Positions 26,447 through 33,936 of a stretch of 64,000 bases of DNA are shown piece by piece; within the stretch, counting starts at the first letter, position 1, and each line of letters begins with the position of its first letter. The DNA is taken from NCBI GenBank assembly GCA_964544145.1, contig CAZJAT010000007.1, forward strand, positions 1 to 64,000. Direction: 5' to 3'. Both the position numbers and the translations under genes were made by a program. This stretch comes from CAZJAT01 sp964544145 (GTDB lineage Bacteria; Hydrothermota; 32-111). The notes beneath the pieces were generated by a model. It was not told where the DNA came from. It ran no database searches and worked only from the letters and a program-made list of their open reading frames with translations.

Positions 26447-27576
26447 TTAATCACCTCTAAAGCAATTTCATCTTTTCCCATTTCTTCAATTTCGCACTTT
26501 CCCAATTCTGAAAAAACAATTACAGTATTCTTACTGCTTCCTATAGCATCGGCATTGTTGAGAATAATATAATCCAGCTTTTTCCGTTTCATTTTCTGCA
26601 TTGCATTTTCTTCTCCATTCTCCGTTTCAAGGGCAAAACCGATTTTAGTCATTTCAATGTTCTTGAGGGATTCAAGCACATCAATATTCTCAGTAAGATG
26701 AAGTGATTTTAAATTGTTTTTCTTTATTTTCTCTATTGAATATTCTTCTGCCTTAAAATCGCTTACTGCAGCCGCCATTATGAGAACTGTGTTTGTATCC
26801 GTATATTTTTTTATTTCTTCAGCTATCTCATCAGTATTATTTATGTGAATATTTTCTGTATATTCCGGGAGAGAGACATTCATTGTCTGGTATATGAAAA
26901 TCACTCTATCTGCTTTATTCATATATGCAGCTCTTGCCATTGCAACAGCCATCCTTCCTGACGATTTATTTGATATAACACGAACAGGGTCAATGGGTTC
27001 TGAAACCGATCCTCCTGTAATAATAACTGTTTTCCCTTTTAGAGTGTTTCCACTATAAAGGATTTTTTCTATTTCAATCATAATTCTTGCAGGTTCTGGC
27101 AGTCGGCCTTTTCCATTGTCATTGCATGCCAAGAATCCTTCATCCGGAACCAATATATGATTATATGCTGAAAGACTGTCAATATTTTTCTGTACAGCAT
27201 AGTGTGCATACATGTGCACATTCATTGCCGGGCAGAAAAGCACTGGGCATGTCATTGAAAGATATGCAGTAGATAAGAGGTCATCAGCAATTCCATTACT
27301 GCATTTTCCCATAATATTTGCAGTAGCAGGTGCAATAACCAGAATATCAGCCCATTTGGATAATTCAATGTGCATAATATCTGTTTTTTCATTCCACATA
27401 CTTGTATACACACGATTTTGTGTGAGGGTTTCAAGCGTTTCTCTTGTGATAAAGTGCTGTGCATTTTCAGTCATAATCACCTTCACATTATGTCCTTTTT
27501 TAACACATAATCTGATTAAATACGGGATTTTATACGCAGCAATACCGCCTGTTATGCCGATAAGAATATTACTCAT
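26431..27576 (-). CDS. coaBC: Bifunctional phosphopantothenoylcysteine decarboxylase/synthetase
   Basis: 381 residues. CoaC half: GITGGIAAYK, the catalytic His in DIMHIELSKWADI, PAMNVHMY and FLACNDNGKGR carrying the catalytic Cys. CoaB half: KTVIITGGSVSEPIDPVRVISNKSSGRM, AAAVSDFKAEE and KIKK. The enzyme couples 4'-phosphopantothenate to cysteine and decarboxylates the product in coenzyme A synthesis. panC at 50584 belongs to the same pathway. It overlaps rpoZ by 8 bp. Confidence 0.95.
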   Translation of the reverse strand: MSNILIGITGGIAAYKIPYLIRLCVKKGHNVKVIMTENAQHFITRETLETLTQNRVYTSMWNEKTDIMHIELSKWADILVIAPATANIMGKCSNGIADDLLSTAYLSMTCPVLFCPAMNVHMYAHYAVQKNIDSLSAYNHILVPDEGFLACNDNGKGRLPEPARIMIEIEKILYSGNTLKGKTVIITGGSVSEPIDPVRVISNKSSGRMAVAMARAAYMNKADRVIFIYQTMNVSLPEYTENIHINNTDEIAEEIKKYTDTNTVLIMAAAVSDFKAEEYSIEKIKKNNLKSLHLTENIDVLESLKNIEMTKIGFALETENGEENAMQKMKRKKLDYIILNNADAIGSSKNTVIVFSELGKCEIEEMGKDEIALEVIKCMKL

Positions 27577-27796
27577 GCTCTTTTATTCTCTCATCCAGGT
27601 TGCCATCATTAAAATCCTTCACTGCCGCTGTCATTGGTTCTCTGCGTTCTACATTCTCCGGGGGAGATAGTTCACCTTTAATAAAGTAGGTGTAATTTTC
27701 CTCATTGTATTTCTTTGCCCGTTTTGCAATCATAATACATGCCAAATACTTATTCTTTGCTTTTTTGTAAATCTCGTCTATTGATATAAAATCCAT
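27569..27796 (-). CDS. rpoZ: RNA polymerase omega subunit
   Basis: 75 residues, the size of omega. SIDEIYKKAKNKYLACIMIAKRAKKYNEE fits the N-terminal helix region of the RpoZ/Rpb6 family, and the tail has the usual EPMTAAVKDF. Position between gmk and coaBC is the standard gene order in many bacteria, which supports the call. AAGGAGG precedes the ATG. The next gene (gmk) ends at the adjacent base. Confidence 0.9.
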   Translation of the reverse strand: MDFISIDEIYKKAKNKYLACIMIAKRAKKYNEENYTYFIKGELSPPENVERREPMTAAVKDFNDGNLDERIKEHE

Positions 27797-28369
27797 TTAT
27801 ATCCTCCTTTTTTTTCGTTCATCATAGATAATTCCGCAAACCTCTTCAAATGTGGTTTTCAGATTGTCATTTATCACATTATAATCAAATTTCTTTCTGC
27901 ATTCCATTTCTTTTTCTGCATTTAGCAGGCGCTTTTCAATCACCTCATCTGAATCAGTACCTCTTTTTATGAGTCTATCCCTCAATGCGTCCATTGTGGG
28001 CGGCAGTATAAAAACTGTTATTGCATCTGGATATTGCTCCTTGATATTCATAGCGCCTATAACATCAAGGTCCATAAGTACATCATTCTTATTATGTAGT
28101 GTTTCTGCTATATTACCCTTTGGTGTGCCATACATATAATCATGGACCATAGCTGTTTCTGCAAAATAACCTTCACTCTTTTTTCTTAAAAAATCAGGTT
28201 CACTCATAAAGACATAATTCTCCGTATCCTTTTCATTGTTTCTTATCGGCCTAGTGGTTGCTGATACAGAATACTTAATATCTTCTACATGTTCATAAAT
28301 CATCTTACATAATGTGGTCTTACCGCCTCCGGAAGGAGAAACAAGTACAATAATGAAATTATTCCACAT
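27797..28369 (-). CDS. gmk: Guanylate kinase
   Basis: 190 residues, a typical length. Walker A SPSGGGKTTL, SATTRPIRNNEKD, NYVFMS, and the lid-to-core YGTPKGNI are visible; the usual E-G-Y-F-A-E acid appears as GYFAETAMVHD. It phosphorylates GMP to GDP. It overlaps yicC by 11 bp and adjoins rpoZ, the common yicC-gmk-rpoZ order. Confidence 0.95.
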   Translation of the reverse strand: MWNNFIIVLVSPSGGGKTTLCKMIYEHVEDIKYSVSATTRPIRNNEKDTENYVFMSEPDFLRKKSEGYFAETAMVHDYMYGTPKGNIAETLHNKNDVLMDLDVIGAMNIKEQYPDAITVFILPPTMDALRDRLIKRGTDSDEVIEKRLLNAEKEMECRKKFDYNVINDNLKTTFEEVCGIIYDERKKRRI

Positions 28370-29165
28370 TCAGACTCTGCTCCTTTAATTTATCAATATT
28401 CCCTTTTATTCTCAATACTGCGTCAATAATACCTATATATTCACTCTTGCTGCCCATAGTATTTGTTTCCCTAAGCATTTCCTGCAGAATAAAACCCATT
28501 GATGCTCCAGATTTTGAATGAGTGAATTTTTCAATATGTGAGTTCATTCTCAGCATCTCCTCACTTATATCAATCTTTTCAGCATAAATCATGATGTTTT
28601 CTTTTATAAGCTGATCATTTTCCTTTATTATTGCCTTTAATTTTTCTTTCTTTGCATTTACAGAATATTTGGAATATTTTTTTATAATCTTCATGTCTCT
28701 ATTTATTGATTTTATGTATTTTTTGAGCTCCCTCTCAATATCAGACCCTTCCTTCTTTCTCATTCTATTGAACATTTCCATTGTCATTTTAACTGATTCC
28801 AATATACACTTTTCATTTTTCATACTGATACTTAGTTCAGGTGTCATCATATCAATAAATCTTGACAGTATTATACCCTGATTATCATCCTTCAATTCAC
28901 TCAATTTGATCCTTCTGCCTATCTCTTTTAATGATTTACTGACAAATTCAGGTGAATAATCCGTCCTGACTGCAAAAAAAACATTGCCCCTTTTGATATA
29001 TTGCAATATAATTTTTCTGATCTTGATCTCAAGGGAATTCAGTTCAACAGGCATTCTGAAATTTATATTCAAATTCTTTCCATTTACTGATTTGACTTCC
29101 ATTGAAATATTTCCGTATTTTTCTATGTGAAATGTCTTTTTTGCATATCCAGTCATACTATTCAT
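28359..29165 (-). CDS. yicC: YicC family endoribonuclease
   Basis: 268 residues, slightly short for the family. N-terminal MNSMTGYAKK and SVNGKNLNINFRMP are diagnostic, and the C-terminal block SKSGASMGFILQEMLRETNTMGSKS closes the protein. Homologues act as endoribonucleases in RNA turnover. It is adjacent to dtd (0-bp spacing) and overlaps gmk by 11 bp. GGAG precedes its start. Confidence 0.93.
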   Translation of the reverse strand: MNSMTGYAKKTFHIEKYGNISMEVKSVNGKNLNINFRMPVELNSLEIKIRKIILQYIKRGNVFFAVRTDYSPEFVSKSLKEIGRRIKLSELKDDNQGIILSRFIDMMTPELSISMKNEKCILESVKMTMEMFNRMRKKEGSDIERELKKYIKSINRDMKIIKKYSKYSVNAKKEKLKAIIKENDQLIKENIMIYAEKIDISEEMLRMNSHIEKFTHSKSGASMGFILQEMLRETNTMGSKSEYIGIIDAVLRIKGNIDKLKEQSLNVE

Positions 29166-29600
29166 TCAAAACTCCGTCATTATTGTTACAGGTCCGTCAT
29201 TGATCAATGATACCTTCATGTAATCGCCGAATACACCTTTTTGGGTGTCAATAAATCTGCTGAACTCATTATAGAGCAAATCAAAAAGCACTTGAGACTG
29301 TTTCCGATTCATACTCTTTTCAAAGGAAGGCCTTCTGCCTTTATCCGTATTACTGTAAAGAGTAAATTGTGAAATAAGCATAATGCTTCCGCCTATGTCC
29401 AGAATGCCTCTGTTCATCTTATGTGATTCATCCTCAAATAAACGCATATTGATTGTTTTCTGAACAGCTTTCCGGATCATATCTTCACTGTCATTTACAG
29501 AGAAACCTGCAAGAATCAGATATCCTTTACCAATACTCGCTTTGTGCCCATTTTCGCAGATAACACTGCTTTCACTTACTCTCTGTATCAAAAGTTTCAT
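29166..29600 (-). CDS. dtd: D-aminoacyl-tRNA deacylase
   Basis: 144 residues. The signature SQFTLYSNTDKGRRPSF and the terminal NDGPVTI (the Gly-cis-Pro motif) are complete. It removes D-amino acids from mischarged tRNA as a proofreading step. It overlaps the DJ-1-like gene upstream by 29 bp and has AAGG before its ATG. Confidence 0.95.
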   Translation of the reverse strand: MKLLIQRVSESSVICENGHKASIGKGYLILAGFSVNDSEDMIRKAVQKTINMRLFEDESHKMNRGILDIGGSIMLISQFTLYSNTDKGRRPSFEKSMNRKQSQVLFDLLYNEFSRFIDTQKGVFGDYMKVSLINDGPVTIMTEF

Positions 29601-30159
29601 TATAGGCCTTTATAAATGCAGATATAAACCATTTTATGTATTCACTGGAATAAGAGGTAATAATATTCCCACTGATAATTGCATCATATGCCACAAAATC
29701 CACATCACTATCCTTGTATTGATTATAGATATTATCATTTAGAAACATGCTGATCTTATGATTATCTGTAATTCCCGCATTGAGTAAAATAAGACCTCCT
29801 ATATCAGTGCTGCCCAATAATCCGTCTCTATCATTGATTTCTCTGACAATATTCAACAATTTTTCATTGTCCTTGACCCTCAAGATACCCGAATTGCCCG
29901 GGATTATCAGAAAATCAATATCTATGTTTAATGAATCCAATGAGGTGTAAGGTGTTAAATAAGACCCCTCACTGCTTCTGCAAGTATCATAATTATCGGA
30001 TATTATGAAATATTTGATGCAATGTTCATCCAATGCTTTACTGATAATGCTGAATTGCACCTCATCATAATCAATAGATGGTAGGAATACAGCTCCAACA
30101 GGCTGCTCTGCATGAATAAGTATGCATAATAATATAAATAGACTTAATAAGTATTTCAT
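29572..30159 (-). CDS. Exported DJ-1/PfpI-like protein lacking the nucleophilic cysteine
   Basis: 195 residues. A signal peptide (residues 1-17) is followed by a DJ-1/PfpI-like fold: PVGAVFLPSIDYDEVQF, IDFLIIPGNSG, then LGSTDIGGLILLNAGI. In active family members the last block reads xxCxGxxxLAxAG; here Asp119 occupies the cysteine position, so the usual catalytic nucleophile is gone. A periplasmic location and altered nucleophile suggest binding rather than the usual deglycase, protease or chaperone chemistry. It begins its own transcription unit at a strong promoter with leaderless geometry, then runs into dtd-yicC-gmk-rpoZ. Confidence 0.75.
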   Translation of the reverse strand: MKYLLSLFILLCILIHAEQPVGAVFLPSIDYDEVQFSIISKALDEHCIKYFIISDNYDTCRSSEGSYLTPYTSLDSLNIDIDFLIIPGNSGILRVKDNEKLLNIVREINDRDGLLGSTDIGGLILLNAGITDNHKISMFLNDNIYNQYKDSDVDFVAYDAIISGNIITSYSSEYIKWFISAFIKAYNETFDTESK

Positions 30160-30167
30160 AATGTGAA

Positions 30168-30195
30168 ATTATACTATATTAATTTAAATAGTCAA
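30168..30195 (-). promoter_or_regulatory. Promoter TTGACT-N16-TATAAT driving DJ-1-like-dtd-yicC-gmk-rpoZ, leaderless geometry
   Basis: On the minus strand TTGACT (30195-30190), a 16-nt spacer and a perfect TATAAT (30173-30168) are followed by 8 nt and the ATG at 30159. There is no Shine-Dalgarno. The -35 element lies inside the last codons of the upstream gene. Confidence 0.75.
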
Positions 30196-31045
30196 GAATT
30201 CTTATTTTATATAATGTGTCAATATAATTGAATAAACCTGTCAAATATTGATTGAATAATGACTCATTATACTCAATTGCAGCTTCCTGGGCATTAATCA
30301 TTGATCCATTTTTAAATCTTGTGACAAATGTGGAGTAAAGGAAATACACCAATATCCAATCCCTTGATTTCACATAATCCCATGATAATGATATGGGGTC
30401 AATACTGAAATTCTGCCTGTTCTTAATCAATGCATATGCTGTCAAAGCAGTAAACAGTGATGTCACTGTAAAATCCCTTACAGCATTGATATAATCATTA
30501 TTGTACAATTCCCCCAAACCGGGCAATATACTGCTCCATGTTATTGCTGTTTGCGGATTTTTCAGACTTATTTCAAGGTATTTTTCTAATACCGATTTCA
30601 CAGAATCAGGTAATAATTCAGGAATAAAATATATCCTATCTTCCTTTACTGTCATTTCTGACAAAAATTCCAATGATACTATAAGTGTATCATCATATTG
30701 ACGGAATGTCTTTAATTCCATTAATGCATTATCATAATATGCTGTTTTAAATAATAGATATGAATTAATGAGAGAGGCATATTGAAGCTGCTCTTTATTG
30801 CGTATTTGAAATGATGCCTGTTTATACATTGATTCAGATATGTCAGTGAAATCCGATAGAGCATATATTGCAGCAATATCCAGCATATATAATGCTGAAT
30901 CCTCTATGCCATTAGTAAATTTCATTTCCTTATATGCCCCAACTGCCCTGTAATAATCCCCTTCATCCATCAATGAAAGGAATAATGATTCAGAATGAAT
31001 AATCAATTGAGAGAACAGAATAATTATTATTGATAACTGTTTCAT
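30179..31045 (-). CDS. Exported protein with helical-repeat region and C-terminal membrane segments
   Basis: About 288 residues from the ATG at 31045, which has AAAGG seven bases upstream; a longer in-frame start at 31108 would add 21 residues but hides the signal peptide (MKQLSIIIILFSQL). The middle is a TPR-like helical region (GDYYRAVGAYKEMKF, ALYMLDIAAIYAL). The C-terminal part contains WSSILPGLGELYNNDYINAVRDF followed by membrane-spanning text. The next upstream gene has the same layout (SAIIPGMGRIYADRLGDG), so the two look like diverged paralogues. Function is unknown; nearby yidD suggests membrane or envelope biogenesis. Confidence 0.65.
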   Translation of the reverse strand: MKQLSIIIILFSQLIIHSESLFLSLMDEGDYYRAVGAYKEMKFTNGIEDSALYMLDIAAIYALSDFTDISESMYKQASFQIRNKEQLQYASLINSYLLFKTAYYDNALMELKTFRQYDDTLIVSLEFLSEMTVKEDRIYFIPELLPDSVKSVLEKYLEISLKNPQTAITWSSILPGLGELYNNDYINAVRDFTVTSLFTALTAYALIKNRQNFSIDPISLSWDYVKSRDWILVYFLYSTFVTRFKNGSMINAQEAAIEYNESLFNQYLTGLFNYIDTLYKIRILDYLN

Positions 31046-31760
31046 AATAAACCTTTCTATGTGATGTAAAATAGAGTCCGGCACTGTTAAAAGCTCCATA
31101 TAGTTCACCTAAATAAAAGATTCCCGTTAATGCCGCTGCTCCATACATAAGATAATCATTATTTATCCTATAATAAAAATATGTTGCTACAGCAGGCAGG
31201 ATAATCGTTGATAGAGAGAATAGTCCATCGCCTAATCTGTCTGCATAAATACGTCCCATTCCCGGTATTATTGCAGAGAACAACATTGCTAAAGCAGGAT
31301 TTTTTTTCTGAATATTGAAATATTCTTCAGCTATTAAGCTGATCTCTTCATTCTCATTTTCAAATGTCTTTCTGTCTAATTCATCATTAAACAGCAGAGA
31401 CAGTGTTTTAATGTTTTCCTGTTTATCATTAAGTGCCTCTATCTCCTTTAATTGTATATGGTTTTCCATTAAAAACAGCACATTAAAATAATTATTCCTT
31501 GCAAATTCACTTTCATCTTTAATTTCATCAAAATAGAAAAGTGCTGTCTTATAATCCCCCATTTTCACATAACATACACCGAGAAGATTTTTCAATTTCA
31601 GTGTATCTGTTATCTCATTTTCATAATATGCCTTTTTCAGTTGAGTTACTGTTCTGAAATAATCATGTTCATTGAACAGAAATTGCGCAAAATCCATTGT
31701 TCCTGCATAAAAAAACACTGCAAATACTGCAAAAGCCGATACTAAAATTGTTTTCTTCAT
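30990..31760 (-). CDS. Exported TPR-like protein, paralogue of the following gene
   Basis: 256 residues. A signal peptide (about residues 1-19) precedes a TPR-like region (LKLKNLLGVCYVKMGDYKTALFYFDEI) and a hydrophobic C-terminal module with AMLFSAIIPGMGRIYADRLGDGLFSLST. The block S-x-hydrophobic-PGxGxxY also occurs in the protein at 30179-31045. The two overlap by 56 bp when the neighbour is started at 31045. AAGGAG precedes the ATG. I do not know the function; a role alongside YidD in the envelope is inferred only from position. Confidence 0.65.
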   Translation of the reverse strand: MKKTILVSAFAVFAVFFYAGTMDFAQFLFNEHDYFRTVTQLKKAYYENEITDTLKLKNLLGVCYVKMGDYKTALFYFDEIKDESEFARNNYFNVLFLMENHIQLKEIEALNDKQENIKTLSLLFNDELDRKTFENENEEISLIAEEYFNIQKKNPALAMLFSAIIPGMGRIYADRLGDGLFSLSTIILPAVATYFYYRINNDYLMYGAAALTGIFYLGELYGAFNSAGLYFTSHRKVYYETVINNNYSVLSIDYSF

Positions 31761-31770
31761 TATATCTCCT

Positions 31771-32193
31771 TCACGGATTATCTATAATCTTATAGCCGCG
31801 TTTTTTTGTTAATACAATGTCACCATAATACAGGAACATATAATCCCTTGCAGAGAAGTTACATCTCTGTAATCTGTCAATACCCATCAGCAAACCAATT
31901 GGACCATATTTTCTTATTGATTTGAACATATAATTTGAACAACTGGGGGTAAAGTTACACACTTCGCCCTGAGCCGGGGAAATAGCTGTCTGATAGAAAC
32001 GGATTGCACCCAATGCAATAACAGCAAGAGCATTATCAGATAATGTTTTACTATACTCCTCTTGGTAGAAAATATTTACTGTGTCTCTGACATCAAAGGG
32101 CTTTTCCAGATATTCCAGAGCTGTTAAATTGAGAGCTGATATCAGCAATAAAATAGGAAACATTTTTTTTATCCATTGAAAATCCTGCAGCAT
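31771..32193 (-). CDS. yidD: YidD membrane protein insertion efficiency factor with N-terminal extension
   Basis: 140 residues; typical YidD proteins are about 70-90. The conserved core is IRFYQTAISPAQGEVCNFTPSCSNYMFKSIRKYG...IDRLQRCN, including the two cysteines of the PSCS pattern. The N-terminus adds a hydrophobic segment (about residues 12-24) and a 30-residue linker, giving a signal- or anchor-like start. GGGGAGG lies eight bases before the ATG at 32193, so this start is well supported although it lies 100 bp inside the DHH-protein gene. YidD assists membrane protein insertion through YidC. Confidence 0.88.
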   Translation of the reverse strand: MLQDFQWIKKMFPILLLISALNLTALEYLEKPFDVRDTVNIFYQEEYSKTLSDNALAVIALGAIRFYQTAISPAQGEVCNFTPSCSNYMFKSIRKYGPIGLLMGIDRLQRCNFSARDYMFLYYGDIVLTKKRGYKIIDNP

Positions 32194-33253
32194 TTTTATG
32201 GCCTCCCCATGATGTGAAATAATGTGAATACTGTTTTAAAATATTCACCCAGTTAATTGATATGCTCCTTACTTCACCTGACAGTTCATTGCCCTTTTTC
32301 CCTATTACAAGTACCGGTTTCTGCATTTTCCTTGATATGAATGATGCAACAATACCTGCATATATACCCTTGAGTTCAGGATTATAATGAACAATTATGC
32401 TGTCATTTTTATTTATTTTTTTGATCTCACGTTTACATAAGGATTGGAAATATCTTATCTGCTTCTTCCCCTTTTGCGCCATTTCAGATAATAATATATT
32501 TTTTTTTCTTTCAGAAATATGTTGCTTTGTATATATGTCTATAATTGCACTTTTATTTCTATATGTCTTTGATTGATGGAATAGACTGCATAAACTGATT
32601 CCATTCAATTCCTCTCTGCTGAGTTCAGGATAATATTCATCCAATGCTCTTTTCATCTTACTTATATATCTATTAAAACCGGTTATCCTCACCCTGTCGC
32701 ATATAGTTCCTATGGAAGCCATTGCTGAATAATGAGGTTTTATTTTCAATACATTATCATAAGTTGTGTATTTCATCATTTGTTTTTCTATATATATTGC
32801 AAATATAAGAGCAACACCTGCTCCGGAAAGATTTCTGAAATATTCTGCTTTTAATTTATGAGGATTGATAAGCGGTATTTCAGCAGCAGGCATCCTATAT
32901 GGTATATGATGGTCAGTAATTATGATATTTATTCCCTCTCCTCTGACATATTCCTGCTCTTCAATATTAACTGTTCCGCAATCAACAGTGATAACAAGAT
33001 CAATACCCTTTTTAATAAATTCTCTCAATTGTTTCTTATGAAGACCTATGCCGTGTTTTTCTCTTGAAGGAATAAAATATAATGTATCAAATCCGAGGGA
33101 TTTCAGTGAATTTACCAATATTATAGTAGCTGTCATTCCATCAGGGTCTTCATCACCCCATACAAGTATCTTGTTTGATTTTTTTATCATTGACAGTGCA
33201 TTTGAAAAAACTCTGTCTTTGAAATAATCAGCTCTCAGTATTTTTTTATCCAT
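32093..33253 (-). CDS. DHH/DHHA1 phosphoesterase, RecJ-like
   Basis: 386 residues, shorter than RecJ and lacking its OB-fold end. DHH motifs are VWGDEDPDGMTAT, TVDCGTV and ITDHHIP, and the DHHA1 motif is SWGGHKNAAGFSM. It is a second member of the superfamily beside the full RecJ at 19219. Members degrade single-stranded DNA, short RNAs or cyclic dinucleotides; with a diguanylate cyclase in the window, c-di-nucleotide chemistry cannot be excluded but is not supported directly. It overlaps yidD by 101 bp and scpA by 19 bp. Confidence 0.82.
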   Translation of the reverse strand: MDKKILRADYFKDRVFSNALSMIKKSNKILVWGDEDPDGMTATIILVNSLKSLGFDTLYFIPSREKHGIGLHKKQLREFIKKGIDLVITVDCGTVNIEEQEYVRGEGINIIITDHHIPYRMPAAEIPLINPHKLKAEYFRNLSGAGVALIFAIYIEKQMMKYTTYDNVLKIKPHYSAMASIGTICDRVRITGFNRYISKMKRALDEYYPELSREELNGISLCSLFHQSKTYRNKSAIIDIYTKQHISERKKNILLSEMAQKGKKQIRYFQSLCKREIKKINKNDSIIVHYNPELKGIYAGIVASFISRKMQKPVLVIGKKGNELSGEVRSISINWVNILKQYSHYFTSWGGHKNAAGFSMDKKNVSYFIADISSQFNSSGISGKAL

Positions 33254-33936
33254 ATAGATTCAAACTGTTCTTTCTGAAGAATTTTAATAATATGTTTATT
33301 TGTCATTTCAAGTATTGCAATAAATGTAAGAACAATATCATAAACTGTTGTCAGTGAGCCCATATAATCTGATATATTCATTTCATCTGTTTCTTCTACT
33401 AATCCCATAATCTCGCTTATTTTCTCACTTATTGTCATTTTTTTCTGATGCATCCTGTAAGATGTCAGAGAAATCCCTCTTTTCAGTATTGGTGTGAATA
33501 CATTCATAAGGTCTACAATGGATAATTCCTCTTCTTCAACTGTTTCTCTGAATTGAACAGTTATGTTTCTCCCGAACAGACGTCTTGCTTCTGATTCTAT
33601 ATTTCTGAATAACTCGCTTGCATGCTTTATTTTCTGATATTCCAGCAGTCTGTCAATAAGCGGCTGTCTCGGATCATCAACATCTTCATTGTCACCATAA
33701 CGGGGAAGCAGGCAGGCAGCCTTTATCTTAATCAATGTTGATGCCATAACTATATATTCACTTGCAACTTCCAATTCAAGTTTCTGCATTTCATCTATAT
33801 AATTAAGATATTCCTCAGTGATCATAGTTACATTTATATCATAAATATCAATCTCATTCTTATTGATTAAATAGAGCAATAGATCCAGCGGTCCTTCAAA
33901 TTGATCTATTTTTACAAGCAGTGCATTATCGGGCAT
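33235..33936 (-). CDS. scpA: Segregation and condensation protein A
   Basis: 233 residues. The N-terminus (FEGPLDLLLYLINKNEIDIYDI) and the following EYLNYIDEMQKLELEVASEYIVMASTLIKIKAACLLP are diagnostic for ScpA, and the C-terminal winged-helix part is present. ScpA is the kleisin that bridges SMC and ScpB in chromosome condensation. No scpB is seen in the window. GGTGG precedes its start; it shares one base with the PorV-like gene. Confidence 0.93.
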   Translation of the reverse strand: MPDNALLVKIDQFEGPLDLLLYLINKNEIDIYDINVTMITEEYLNYIDEMQKLELEVASEYIVMASTLIKIKAACLLPRYGDNEDVDDPRQPLIDRLLEYQKIKHASELFRNIESEARRLFGRNITVQFRETVEEEELSIVDLMNVFTPILKRGISLTSYRMHQKKMTISEKISEIMGLVEETDEMNISDYMGSLTTVYDIVLTFIAILEMTNKHIIKILQKEQFESIWIKKY

